From assembly GCF_018842675.1 (NCBI RefSeq), contig NZ_JAGTWO010000004.1:1984001-2048000 (forward strand): DNA of 64,000 bases, written 5' to 3'. Under the pieces are notes generated by a model. That model worked only from the letters and a program-made list of their open reading frames with translations. It did not search any database and was not told the origin of the DNA. Shown here piece by piece: positions 1 through 10,958 of the stretch (the first letter of the stretch is position 1; every line of letters starts with the position of its first letter). The translations under genes and the position numbers were made by a program. This DNA is from Candidatus Pantoea bituminis (lineage in GTDB: Bacteria; Pseudomonadota; Gammaproteobacteria; Enterobacterales; Enterobacteriaceae).

Positions 1-279
1 GTGGTCGATTTGGCTGTCTGTAAGGATGATGCCGCCAATATTCGTGCCGCGCAGAACGCCCTTTTTAGTTAATTCTGGGGTATGGAGGATCTGCTGGCTG
101 ATATCTGGCGAGGCGTTACACAGCACCCAGTCTTCGCCATTATCACTCAGGATGATTGAGGATTGGGTACGTGGTTGGGCCTGAATAGTGCCATTACGCA
201 CGCCGTGACAATTGGCACAGTTGCAGTTCCACTGAGGAAATCCGCCACCGGCGGCCGATCCGAGGACTTTAATAAACAT
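1..279 (-). CDS. pqqB: PqqB, 3' part cut by window edge (PQQ biosynthesis)
   Basis: Reading leftward from the ATG at 279, the first 93 codons are open to the window edge. The product begins [19 protein letters not shown] and continues with [21 protein letters not shown] and [10 protein letters not shown], which is the PqqB N-terminus: a metallo-beta-lactamase-fold protein with a CxCxxC cysteine cluster, acting in cytosolic synthesis of the redox cofactor pyrroloquinoline quinone. It lies downstream of pqqA on the same strand with a repeat and a hairpin in between, the usual pqqA-pqqB order. No strong Shine-Dalgarno is visible before the ATG. The rest of the operon (pqqCDE and so on) would lie outside the window. 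Confidence 0.93.
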   Translation of the reverse strand, partial: MFIKVLGSAAGGGFPQWNCNCANCHGVRNGTIQAQPRTQSSIILSDNGEDWVLCNASPDISQQILHTPELTKKGVLRGTNIGGIILTDSQIDH

Positions 280-304
280 GAAGGAAAACCACGTGTTGAA
301 ATAA

Positions 305-419
305 TATCCTGAATAATTCACGTTGCATGCGGGCGGTAACGGCCTTTTCCCAGGCGCTGACTCACGTCAATGACCGGGAGCGCGTTCAGCCAATGCATCT
401 GCAGCTTGAAGTATGACGG
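305..419. repeat. ERIC-like imperfect palindromic repeat
   Basis: The interval between pqqA and pqqB has outer arms (about 307-330 and 393-419) that form an imperfect inverted repeat. The right arm, GCATCTGCAGCTTGAAGTAT followed by GACGG, and the central GACTCACGTCAATGACCGGG match the form of enterobacterial ERIC/IRU elements as I remember them. The copy is diverged and about 115 bp long against 127 bp for a typical ERIC. Transcribed as part of the pqq mRNA it would fold into a long stem. Family assignment is by recall of the consensus and not by alignment. Confidence 0.55.
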
Positions 420-420
420 A

Positions 421-448
421 TAAAAATGCCCGCACGAGTGGCGGGCAT
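421..448 (-). terminator. Hairpin with U-tract after pqqA (attenuator or terminator)
   Basis: On the minus strand an 8-bp perfect stem, ATGCCCGC / GCGGGCAT with a 7-nt loop, is followed by TTTTT. It starts 5 bp after the pqqA stop. A hairpin between pqqA and pqqB is expected to lower expression of the enzyme genes relative to the abundant PqqA peptide. Confidence 0.8.
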
Positions 449-453
449 AAACA

Positions 454-525
454 TTAACGGTTGGAGATGTACAGCGTCACTTCCAGACCTAAACGCAAAT
501 CAACAAATGCTGGTTTTTTCCACAT
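454..525 (-). CDS. pqqA: PqqA, 23-residue PQQ precursor peptide
   Basis: Translation from the ATG at 525 gives a 23-residue peptide starting [13 protein letters not shown] and ending TLYISNR before TAA. Glu15 and Tyr19, the two residues cross-linked by PqqE and excised to form PQQ, are both present with the standard three-residue spacing. A Shine-Dalgarno AGGAAGAG sits 5-12 nt upstream. The gene is followed by a hairpin terminator and then pqqB. It is the ribosomally made substrate of the PQQ pathway and functions as a precursor, not as an enzyme. Confidence 0.95.
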   Translation of the reverse strand: MWKKPAFVDLRLGLEVTLYISNR

Positions 526-673
526 AATTCTCTTCCTCATAAAGTAATGAACAGATGATTATCTGTCTGAAACAGTTGCGGCAGGGACTCAAATGCGATC
601 CCCATCACAATTTTGCCGACAGATGTTGCGCCAATGCTGCGACGAGATCAACCCGCAAGACGTAAGGAAATTG

Positions 674-1717
674 TTATCGCTGCCAGGTCGCGTGTAAAAC
701 GCGCTGCCAGTTTCCCCACGCCAGCTTTTCTAACAATGCCTGATCATAGCCTGCATCGCGCAGAGTGGCGAACAGCTTGGGTAATCCACTGACATCGCCT
801 AACGCATCGGGCGTGGATATGCCGTCAAAATCGGACCCCAACGCCACATGATCGCTGCCCATTGTCCTTAGCAAATGATCACAATGCTTAACAATTTCTG
901 CCAAAGGGGTGTCACTGTCACGTTTACCGTCTGGCCGTAAGAAGGCGTTACCAAAGTTGATCCCGACAACGCCGCCGCTGTCGCGAATCGCGCCCAACTG
1001 CGCATCGGTTAGATTACGCGGCTGAGCGCACAACGCATGAGCGTTGGAATGGCTGGCGACGAGCGGAGCGGTAGAGATCCGCGCGGTGTCCCAGAACGCT
1101 TTTTCATTCATGTGCGATACATCAATCATCATCCGCAGCGCATTCGCCTGCTGGATCAACGTTTCGCCTGCCACCGTCAGCCCCGGCCCGGTATCGGGTG
1201 ACGCGGGAAAACTGCCGCTAACGCCCGTACCAAAACGGTTAGGCAAGTTCCAGAACGGCCCAATACTGCGCACGCCTGCTGCGTAGAATGCCGCCAGCAA
1301 TTCACCTTCGCCATCCAGCGCATCTGCGCCTTCGATATGTGCCACCATCGCCAGCACGCCTTGTTCGCGGCACTGCGCAATCTCTGTCGCGGTGCGGCAA
1401 ATTTTGGCTCGCCCGTCAGAGGCATCGGCAATCTGCTGCAAAATATCGAGCTGCTGCCACATGATCTCCAGCGGCTGATAAGGATGATCTGCCTGCTGCG
1501 GCACCATTTTAGCGATGTAGTTTTGCGGCGGGATGAAGATCGCGAACAGGCCACCACCAAAACCGCCCTGCTGCATACGTGGAAAGTCGAGATGACCGCG
1601 TTCAATGCCGTCAAAGAAGGCCGCGGCAGGTGCTTCGCGATGGTGAAGCCACAGATTAAGGAGTAAGTCGTTATGACCGTCGAAAGTCAGCATAGAGGAT
1701 TCAGGATTGTAAAACAT
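674..1717 (-). CDS. M19 (membrane/renal-type) dipeptidase
   Basis: A 347-residue protein with the M19 amidohydrolase metal ligands: HxD at 15-17 (GHND), Glu129 in HIEG, His202 in DVSHMN, His223 in ASHSNA, and the GSDFDG motif at 294-299. The family hydrolyses dipeptides (and sometimes other amides) using a binuclear zinc site. There is no signal peptide, so it should be cytosolic. A start at Met9 (MLTFDGHND) is equally possible; neither ATG has a clear ribosome binding site. It reads in the same direction as pqqA, 148 bp upstream, so it may belong functionally to PQQ metabolism, but this is inference from position. Confidence 0.85.
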   Translation of the reverse strand: MFYNPESSMLTFDGHNDLLLNLWLHHREAPAAAFFDGIERGHLDFPRMQQGGFGGGLFAIFIPPQNYIAKMVPQQADHPYQPLEIMWQQLDILQQIADASDGRAKICRTATEIAQCREQGVLAMVAHIEGADALDGEGELLAAFYAAGVRSIGPFWNLPNRFGTGVSGSFPASPDTGPGLTVAGETLIQQANALRMMIDVSHMNEKAFWDTARISTAPLVASHSNAHALCAQPRNLTDAQLGAIRDSGGVVGINFGNAFLRPDGKRDSDTPLAEIVKHCDHLLRTMGSDHVALGSDFDGISTPDALGDVSGLPKLFATLRDAGYDQALLEKLAWGNWQRVLHATWQR

Positions 1718-1782
1718 CGCGCCATGCTACGCGTGCGCTGCGGGTTAGCCAAACCGCAGCGCACGTATTGCTTTAAGGTCGG

Positions 1783-4620
<2,838 letters not shown>

Positions 4621-5323
4621 AGGCGCTTGGGCTTTCATAGCCGAGATCCAGCGCCACGCGTAACACCGATTCGCCCTGCGCCAGCTGTGTCAGGGCGATG
4701 GCCAGACGCGCACGTCGCACCCAGTCACTGAAATGCAACCCGGTTTCACGGATAAAATAGCGCGCCAGTGTGCGGCTCGACACATTGAGCTGTTCACTGG
4801 CACGCTCCAGCGTCCAGCTTTCGCCAGGACGTTGTTGAATAAGATCGCAGAGCATTTTCAAACGGTGCGTTTGCGGCGATGGCAGTTCAAACGGCAATAC
4901 ATCCATGCCACGAATTTCATCCAGCAGCAGTTCATAGATGCGTTCCGTGCGACTGCCCGGCGTATAAGCTTCAGGCAAAGTTATCGCGCTGATAATCAGT
5001 TCACGCAGCAGCGGTGAAATCTGAACCACCTGACAGCTGGCAGGCAAATCCGCTCGCGCCAGGGGATCAACAAACAGCGTCCGCGCCGCCACCGAACCGG
5101 TGATATGCAGCGCGTGCCGCGTATAGGCAGGAAGCCAGACACCGCGGCTAGGCGGCACAACCCAACTTCCCTGCTCCGTTTCCACTCGCACCACGCCGCT
5201 CAGCGTATGAATCAACTGTGCGCAAGTATGGTGATGCCAGGGTTCGCTGGCACCGTGTGCATAGTCATGCGCCAACGGCACCAGCGGGCGCGTAGCAAAA
5301 TTAAATGCCAGCGTGGTGCTCAT

Positions 5324-6184
5324 TTAGGCCTTTAAATACTTATAGATGACGGCCAGATCCTGCTCACCGTAGCCCGCATCCACCGCTTGTTGCCAGACAT
5401 CAGCGATATTTTCTAACGCAGGCAGTTTGCTGTCGGCAGCATCCAGCGCCAGGCGCGCATCTTTTAATGCCCAGACCAGATGCATTTGCGGGGTGTAATC
5501 GTCGCTAGCAATCATGCCCAGCTTCATTTTGGCGTAAGGCGCAGCCAGCGGGCCGCCATCCAGCACTTTCCACAGGTCGTCGGTGGAAAAACCAAACTGT
5601 TCAGCCAGTCGGGTACTCTCCGCCAGACTCTGCATCAAGCCAATCAGCCAGCTGTTGACCACTAATTTCATCCGCGAGCTTTTTCCCGCTTCACCCAGCC
5701 ACTGCGTCCCTTTCCCAATAGCAGCAAAGACCGTTTCAGCCGCCCCAGCGCGCGATTGATCGCCGCTGGCCATCACCAAAATTTGCGCATTTTCGGCAGG
5801 TGCTTTGGTCCCCGAAACCGGTGCATCAATGAAAAGGATGTCATCGCGCACATCGGCGAAGAAAGCGATCAGCGCATCCGTTTTTTCAACGCCGATGGTG
5901 CCCATCTGACAAATTGTTGCCCCCTGCTTCAGCGCATATTTTAAGGAGTGCAATACCTCTTCGGTGGTGTCGCCGTCAGATAACATGGTGATCACCACGT
6001 CGACCAGCTTAACCGCATCAGATGCCGTGTCAGCTAATTTAAGCCCTGCATCGACTAAATCCTCGCCGCGTGCGCGGGTGCGGTTCCAGCCATGAACGGT
6101 AAAGCCTTTTTTCAGCAGGTTAGCGGCAAACGCGTGGCCCATTGCGCCCAATCCCAATACCGCCACTTCAGGTTTCTGACTCAT
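5324..6184 (-). CDS. NAD(P)-dependent oxidoreductase, 3-hydroxyisobutyrate dehydrogenase family
   Basis: 286 residues with the beta-hydroxyacid dehydrogenase plan: Rossmann GLGAMG at 11-16, substrate loop DAPVSGTKAPAENAQ at 120-134 (family DAPVSGG with Gly-to-Thr), and catalytic Lys173 with Asn177 (RMKLVVNSW). The C-terminal helical domain is intact. The family oxidises 3-hydroxyacids or reduces semialdehydes and imines in the cytosol; the actual substrate is unknown. Its stop codon abuts the start of the AraC regulator, suggesting a two-gene unit in which the regulator may respond to the enzyme's substrate. Confidence 0.85.
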   Translation of the reverse strand: MSQKPEVAVLGLGAMGHAFAANLLKKGFTVHGWNRTRARGEDLVDAGLKLADTASDAVKLVDVVITMLSDGDTTEEVLHSLKYALKQGATICQMGTIGVEKTDALIAFFADVRDDILFIDAPVSGTKAPAENAQILVMASGDQSRAGAAETVFAAIGKGTQWLGEAGKSSRMKLVVNSWLIGLMQSLAESTRLAEQFGFSTDDLWKVLDGGPLAAPYAKMKLGMIASDDYTPQMHLVWALKDARLALDAADSKLPALENIADVWQQAVDAGYGEQDLAVIYKYLKA

Positions 6185-6235
6185 GCTGATTCCCTCTTAA
6201 GGTTAAATTTGGCGAACCTGTGCAACAGAACAGAT

Positions 6236-6748
6236 TCAGGATAAATCGAGACTTAAAATCTGTACCCGGCTTTGCTGTGTGGGGCTGCGAAACAGCACTT
6301 CGTGGGTTTGCATCATGCCCTGACGCGTATAAAAGCGACGTGCCGCACTATTCTGTTCGAGCACTTCCAACCACAGCAGCGGCTGACGTAATTCACGCCC
6401 TTTGGCGCAAATTTCATTAAATACACGCTGCCCCACGCCTTGCCCGGTGATGTCTGGCAGCAGATAAAACTTATGCAGGCACAGTCCGCTGAGTTCGCTG
6501 CCTGGCCGCCGCTGATCGGTGCCAATTTGCACCACGCCACAGGGCGAATCCTGCATCAGTAAATACCACTGACTGCCGCTGCCATGCAGGCTACGACGCA
6601 AGCTGGCGGGTGAAAAGACGCTGTCGATGAAGTCATCGCACTCTTTGGGGTTATGCCATAACGCCGCAAAATGGTGGCGATAGCTGGTTTCGCCAATCTG
6701 GCTCAGCAGCGCAATCTCTGACTCGCTGGCGCGGTACAGCAGTTCCAT
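6236..6748 (-). CDS. GNAT-family N-acetyltransferase
   Basis: 170 residues from the ATG at 6748, chosen because AAGGA lies 8 nt upstream; an extension to a TTG at 6781 is less likely. The acetyl-CoA binding motif A is seen as LPDITGQGVGQRVFNEI, and the C-terminal region has the usual WLEVLEQNSAARRFYTRQGM of GNATs. It should transfer an acetyl group to a small molecule or protein N-terminus in the cytosol; the substrate is unknown. It stands alone on the minus strand, back to back with the TonB receptor gene. Confidence 0.8.
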   Translation of the reverse strand: MELLYRASESEIALLSQIGETSYRHHFAALWHNPKECDDFIDSVFSPASLRRSLHGSGSQWYLLMQDSPCGVVQIGTDQRRPGSELSGLCLHKFYLLPDITGQGVGQRVFNEICAKGRELRQPLLWLEVLEQNSAARRFYTRQGMMQTHEVLFRSPTQQSRVQILSLDLS

Positions 6749-6971
6749 GCCGGTTTCCTTGCGTATAGCTCTGAAAAGCAAAACATTCAGACTGGCGGCA
6801 ATCGATCAAAAAATCCAGCGTAAATACGTAACAGCATTGAACATTTTCAGCCATAGGTTTTCGCTAAGTAGCGCTTTATCATTTACGCTTTTAAAAGATG
6901 CAATAAAACCCTTAACATATGTACACAATGTTCCAGCTGGTTCATTCCTCTTTTTTGTAGGCTTCTAATAA

Positions 6972-9101
6972 ATGAAAATAGCGTTACTTCGTCAGGCGCA
7001 CCTTCCGCTGTTGATGCTGCCTGCGGTGTTCCCTCTGCCGTTACTGGCTGCGGATGAAAGCAGCAATACGCTGGTTGTCAGTGCTGCTCCAGGAGCTTCA
7101 GGGCTTTCTGAACTGGATACGCCCGCAGCCGTCAGCGTGGTGACAGGTGATGACATGCGTCAGGCCGCACCTCGCGTTAACTTGTCAGAAAATTTAACCA
7201 GCGTGCCGGGTTTGCAGATCCAAAACAGGCAAAACTATGCGCAAGATTTACAGTTGTCGGTGCGCGGATTTGGTTCACGTTCGACGTACGGCGTGCGCGG
7301 AATACGTATCTATGTAGATGGCATCCCCGCCACCATGCCAGATGGTCAGGGTCAAACCTCAAACATTGATATTGGATCGATTGATCACGTAGAAGTGCTG
7401 CGCGGGCCATTTTCAGCGTTGTATGGCAACGCGTCTGGCGGCGTGATTAACGTTGATACCCAAACCGGACAGCAACCCACTACGCTTGAAGCGGGAACCT
7501 GGTACGGCAGCTACGGCAGCTGGCGCAACAGCGTGAAAGCCAGCGGCGCAACCGGCGATGGCACGCACGCAGGCGACGTAAATTACACGGTTTCAGCCTC
7601 ACGCTTTACCACTCACGGTTATCGCGATCACAGCTCGGCACAGAAAAACCTTGGCAACGCCAAACTGGGTGTGCGCATTGATGATGTCAGCACGTTGACG
7701 CTGCTGTTCAACAGCGTGCACATTGATGCGCAAGATCCGGGCGGATTAACGCCCGATCAGTGGCGCGATAATCCGCGTCAGGTGGTGAGCAACGTGTCGC
7801 TGTATGACACGCGTAAAACGGTGGATCAGACGCAAGGCGGGCTGCACTATCAGCGTCAGATGAGTGAAAACGACGATCTCAGCATCATGATGTATGCGGG
7901 CATGCGGGAAACCACACAATTCCAGTCTATTCCTGCCAGCGTTCAGAGCAATGCTGCTCATCCCGGCGGCGTGATTTCACTGACGCGTCATTATCAAGGT
8001 GTTGATACACGCTGGACGCACCGCGACGCGCTGTTCTCAATTCCCGTGACGCTAACCGGCGGCCTCGATTATGAAACCATGACCGAGCGGCGCAAAGGCT
8101 TCGAAAACTACACTATCAACAACGGCGTTTATGATTACGGTAGCCAGGGCAATTTGCGTCGTAATGAACGCAACCTGATGTGGAACCTTGATCCTTATCT
8201 GCAAACGACGTGGCAATTCACTGACAAGCTCTCGCTGGACGCTGGCGTACGCTTCAGTACCGTTAATTTCGACTCTAACGACAACTACGTCACCGCAGGT
8301 AATGGCGATGACAGCGGCGATGCGCGTTACCACAAATGGCTGCCTGCGGCGTCGTTGAAATATGCGTTTGACGACAGCTGGAATGCCTATCTTTCTGCGG
8401 GCCGCGGCTTTGAAACGCCCACCATCAACGAACTTTCTTATCGCTCGGATGGTCAGTCGGGGCTGAACCTTGGCCTGAAACCAGCCACCAGCGACACCCT
8501 CGAGTTAGGCACCAAGAAGCGTATCGGCAATGGCTTGATTACCGCCGCCGTGTTCCAGACGGATACGCAGGATGAGATTGTGGCAGACACCAGCAGCGGC
8601 GGGCGCACCACCTATAAAAATGCCGGGGAAACCCGTCGTCGCGGATTGGAACTGGGCCTGGATCAGCAGTTCGCTTACGACTGGCGTGTGAAGATGGCTT
8701 ACACCCTACTGGATGCACGCTATCGCACCAACGCCTGTGGCGATGAGAGCTGCGACGGTAATCGCATTCCCGGCATTGCGCGTAATATGGCCTACGCCGG
8801 TCTGGAATACGCGCCAGAGCAAGGCTTCTATGCAGGTGCTGAGATGCGTTACATGAGCAATATTGCCGCTGACGATGAAGGGGATGTGAAAGCGCCGTCT
8901 TATACCGTCACGTCAATAAACAGTGGCTACAAATGGCTGGTGCAAAACTGGACGCTGGATCTGTTTGGCCGTGCCGATAACCTGTTTGATCGTCACTACG
9001 TCGGTTCGGTGATCGTCAATGAAAGCAACGGTCGTTATTTCGAATCTGCACCGGGCCGTAATTACAGCGTCGGCCTGAATGTCAGTTACGCGTTTCAGTA
9101 A
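6972..9101 (+). CDS. pqqU: TonB-dependent receptor, PqqU/YncD type (PQQ uptake)
   Basis: 709 residues: signal peptide (1-26), TonB box NTLVVSA (32-38), plug domain (SVVTGDDMRQAAPRVNLSEN, SVRGFGSRSTYGVRG, RIYVDGIPATMPDGQGQTS, RGPFSALYGNASGGVI) and a 22-strand barrel ending NYSVGLNVSYAFQ with a terminal aromatic region. The plug and barrel closely resemble E. coli YncD over their whole length as I recall it; YncD has been renamed PqqU because it takes up pyrroloquinoline quinone across the outer membrane. The gene is monocistronic, 6.4 kb from pqqA. No Fur box is evident upstream and the ribosome binding site is weak. PQQ as substrate is transferred from E. coli. Confidence 0.88.
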   Translation: MKIALLRQAHLPLLMLPAVFPLPLLAADESSNTLVVSAAPGASGLSELDTPAAVSVVTGDDMRQAAPRVNLSENLTSVPGLQIQNRQNYAQDLQLSVRGFGSRSTYGVRGIRIYVDGIPATMPDGQGQTSNIDIGSIDHVEVLRGPFSALYGNASGGVINVDTQTGQQPTTLEAGTWYGSYGSWRNSVKASGATGDGTHAGDVNYTVSASRFTTHGYRDHSSAQKNLGNAKLGVRIDDVSTLTLLFNSVHIDAQDPGGLTPDQWRDNPRQVVSNVSLYDTRKTVDQTQGGLHYQRQMSENDDLSIMMYAGMRETTQFQSIPASVQSNAAHPGGVISLTRHYQGVDTRWTHRDALFSIPVTLTGGLDYETMTERRKGFENYTINNGVYDYGSQGNLRRNERNLMWNLDPYLQTTWQFTDKLSLDAGVRFSTVNFDSNDNYVTAGNGDDSGDARYHKWLPAASLKYAFDDSWNAYLSAGRGFETPTINELSYRSDGQSGLNLGLKPATSDTLELGTKKRIGNGLITAAVFQTDTQDEIVADTSSGGRTTYKNAGETRRRGLELGLDQQFAYDWRVKMAYTLLDARYRTNACGDESCDGNRIPGIARNMAYAGLEYAPEQGFYAGAEMRYMSNIAADDEGDVKAPSYTVTSINSGYKWLVQNWTLDLFGRADNLFDRHYVGSVIVNESNGRYFESAPGRNYSVGLNVSYAFQ

Positions 9102-9117
9102 AAATCTTCAGTGAACA

Positions 9118-9208
9118 TGCCTCGACATACGGATTATGCGAGGCACAAATTCTGCGACGTTGTCAAAGATTTCCAGGGAACGAGTGTGGTGCTGCTCAAT
9201 CCCTGGAA
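9118..9208. repeat. Two inverted repeats in the pqqU/yecD-like convergent gap
   Basis: TGCCTCG (9118-9124) pairs with CGAGGCA (9139-9145), and TTCCAGGGA (9171-9179) pairs perfectly with TCCCTGGAA (9200-9208). Both hairpins lie between convergent genes. Neither is followed by a run of T on either strand, so they are not clear intrinsic terminators; they may end transcription with Rho or protect 3' ends. Confidence 0.5.
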
Positions 9209-9223
9209 CAATCCCTCTACTGA

Positions 9224-9781
9224 TTACAAGGCGCTGAGCTGCGCCAGCACATCCTGAGTACTGCCCGTTTCACCCAGACGTGGGAAGATCAGTTTTACGC
9301 TATTGGTATGGGTATCTGCATTGAGATCGGTCATGGCATCCACCGCCAACGTGACGTTGTAACCTAACTCATACGCCTGACGCGCCGTTGATTCCACACC
9401 AATGCTGGTGGCGATGCCGCAAATCACAACCTGCGTCACGCCACGCTTTTGCAGCTCTTCATGCAGCGGCGTGTTGTTGAATGCGCCCCAGCTGTGTTTG
9501 GTGATGGTGATATCTTCCTGCTGCGGCGTCATTTCCGGGACCAGCGTGGCCCAATCAGCCGGGAGCTCACCGTTGTGACCGCCTTGCTCGTTGCGGCCTG
9601 GCGCACTGCCCGCCACGTTTACCAAAACCACCGGCAAATCTTTGGCGTGAAACGCATCTTTAAGCTGCGCGCACAGGTCAATGATCGGTTGTGGTTCATG
9701 TACCACCGGCAAGGCGACGATGCCATGCTGCAGGTCGATAACGATCAGCGCGGTTTTTGCATCAAGTGTGGTTACAGCCAT
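9224..9781 (-). CDS. Isochorismatase-like hydrolase, YecD type, lacking the catalytic cysteine
   Basis: 185 residues. Family residues Asp16 (ALIVIDLQ) and Lys95 (ITITKHSWGAF) are present with the GIATSIGVESTA loop (122-133). The nucleophilic Cys of cysteine hydrolases is replaced by Gly128, as in E. coli YecD and in true isochorismatases, so it is unlikely to use the nicotinamidase-type mechanism. It sits 17 bp downstream of a MarR regulator on the same strand, forming a probable two-gene operon controlled by the palindrome at 10260-10293. The substrate is not known. Confidence 0.85.
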   Translation of the reverse strand: MAVTTLDAKTALIVIDLQHGIVALPVVHEPQPIIDLCAQLKDAFHAKDLPVVLVNVAGSAPGRNEQGGHNGELPADWATLVPEMTPQQEDITITKHSWGAFNNTPLHEELQKRGVTQVVICGIATSIGVESTARQAYELGYNVTLAVDAMTDLNADTHTNSVKLIFPRLGETGSTQDVLAQLSAL

Positions 9782-9798
9782 GTTGAGTCCTCTCAGGA

Positions 9799-10224
9799 TT
9801 AATTGTCAGCGAGTCGTTGCAGTAAGGGAATAGCAAGCAGTAGCTGCTGCTGCTCAGCGGCTGAAAACCGGGTTTCAATACTCTTAATCAGCCAGTCATC
9901 ACGTAAAGCGCGATTGGCGGCGATCAGTTCCCGGCAGGCTTGCGTCGGTGTGTAGCGCGTTTTACGGCCATCTTGCGCATCCGGTTCGCCCTGTACCATC
10001 CCTGCTGACTGCAAGCTGGCGACGGTGGCACCCATAGATTGCGTACGCACCCCTTCTGCTGTAGCCAGTTCGGTGATGGTCATCGCGCCGTCCCGCACCA
10101 AATGTCCAAGAACCAGTACCTGCGACCAGCTCAGCTCGCCCGGCGGGGCTGATTCGCGTAATCGGCGACCTAGCTTACCTATTACGCTGCGCAGTTCCGC
10201 TGCGGAGACATCCCTATTGCTCAT
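9799..10224 (-). CDS. MarR-family transcriptional regulator
   Basis: 141 residues with the winged-helix plan: LSWSQVLVLGHLVRDGAMTITELATAEGV, then SMGATVASLQSAGMVQGEPDAQDGRKTRYTP-type recognition helix and wing. MarR dimers usually repress their own operon and release DNA on binding a small ligand or on oxidation. The downstream gene encodes the YecD-like hydrolase. A perfect 15-bp-arm palindrome lies 36 bp upstream of its start and is the obvious operator candidate. Confidence 0.88.
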   Translation of the reverse strand: MSNRDVSAAELRSVIGKLGRRLRESAPPGELSWSQVLVLGHLVRDGAMTITELATAEGVRTQSMGATVASLQSAGMVQGEPDAQDGRKTRYTPTQACRELIAANRALRDDWLIKSIETRFSAAEQQQLLLAIPLLQRLADN

Positions 10225-10259
10225 TGCCTGCTCCTTACTGTGAACGCATCACTCTACAA

Positions 10260-10293
10260 ATACGAAGGTAAACTGTGTAGTTTACCTTCGTAT
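10260..10293. promoter_or_regulatory. Perfect inverted repeat, candidate MarR operator
   Basis: ATACGAAGGTAAACT (10260-10274) and AGTTTACCTTCGTAT (10279-10293) are exact reverse complements separated by GTGT. The site lies between the marR start (10224) and the stop of the upstream gene (10306). It is AT-rich and lacks a following T-tract on the minus strand, so an operator is more likely than a terminator. Confidence 0.7.
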
Positions 10294-10305
10294 CAAATTG
10301 TAAAA

Positions 10306-10851
10306 TCAGGCGCGGGCTAAATAGTGAATCAGACTATGAAAACGCAGCGTCACTTTCAGCGGATTGTGGTAGCTGTGCGCCACATCGGCGGCAAACTGAA
10401 AGGCTTCTCCCGCCTGTAACCGCCGCCAAATACCCTCCAGGCTCAATAATAGTTCCCCTTCCAGCACCACCACCTGCTCAATCACGCCCGTTTCGTGCGC
10501 TGAAGAATCGCTTTGTGCGCCGGGAGCGAGTTCAACCGCGAGCAGATCAAAACGAAGTTTAGCGTCGTAAGGCAGCAGTGGCCGCACAATCATCTGTGAA
10601 TTGGGTTGGCTGAATGACGCTGTTTCGCCCTCTTGCAGCGTGCTGTCATGAATAAAGAAAGAAAAAGGAACGTTAAATCCGGTGGCAATTTTCCATAAGG
10701 TCGCCACCGTTGGGCTGGATTCGCCACGTTCAATTTGGCCCAGCATCGCTTTGCTGACGCCCGTTCGCTCCGACGCTAAAGTCAGGCTCCAGCCATTGGC
10801 TTGTCTGAGCTGCTTCAGCGCATCACTAAGATGTTGATGCCAATTTTCCAT
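10306..10851 (-). CDS. XRE-family regulator with C-terminal cupin (YdcN/SutR-like)
   Basis: 181 residues. An N-terminal lambda-repressor-type helix-turn-helix (about 8-62: LKQLRQANGWSLTLASERTGVSKAMLGQIERGESSPTVATLWKIA) is followed by a small cupin domain (about 105-178: EQVVVLEGELLLSLEG, LQAGEAFQFAADVAHSYHN). E. coli ydcN (sutR) has the same build and is likewise divergent from ydcO, which supports orthology. The intergenic region with the BenE-type transporter carries two matching palindromes, so it probably controls both genes and responds to a ligand bound in the cupin. Confidence 0.86.
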   Translation of the reverse strand: MENWHQHLSDALKQLRQANGWSLTLASERTGVSKAMLGQIERGESSPTVATLWKIATGFNVPFSFFIHDSTLQEGETASFSQPNSQMIVRPLLPYDAKLRFDLLAVELAPGAQSDSSAHETGVIEQVVVLEGELLLSLEGIWRRLQAGEAFQFAADVAHSYHNPLKVTLRFHSLIHYLARA

Positions 10852-10901
10852 ACGTTCTCCTGCTTACAGGCTCCTGCTTGCTGAACGGCAGTGTACCACT
10901 T

Positions 10902-10944
10902 GTGCGTTATAGCGCATCATGCGAGGATGTGCGCTATAACGCAC
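10902..10944. promoter_or_regulatory. Paired palindromic operators between the XRE-cupin gene and ydcO
   Basis: GTGCGTTATAGCGCA (10902-10916) and TGCGCTATAACGCAC (10930-10944) are exact reverse complements. Each arm is itself nearly palindromic (TGCGYTATARCGCA), so this can be read as two operator sites with centres 28 bp apart. They fall 15 bp upstream of the transporter ATG and 51 bp upstream of the regulator start, suited to repress both divergent promoters. Confidence 0.72.
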
Positions 10945-10958
10945 AAAGGATCTCAGCC

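Noticed and set aside
9349..9368. GTTGTAA as a further Ter site
   Set aside because: Flanks do not fit GNRN...YKA (T at the first position, C at the K position), and it lies inside the isochorismatase-like gene.
10260..10293. Palindrome as terminator of the XRE-cupin gene
   Set aside because: AT-rich stem and no T tract on the minus strand; position before marR favours an operator.
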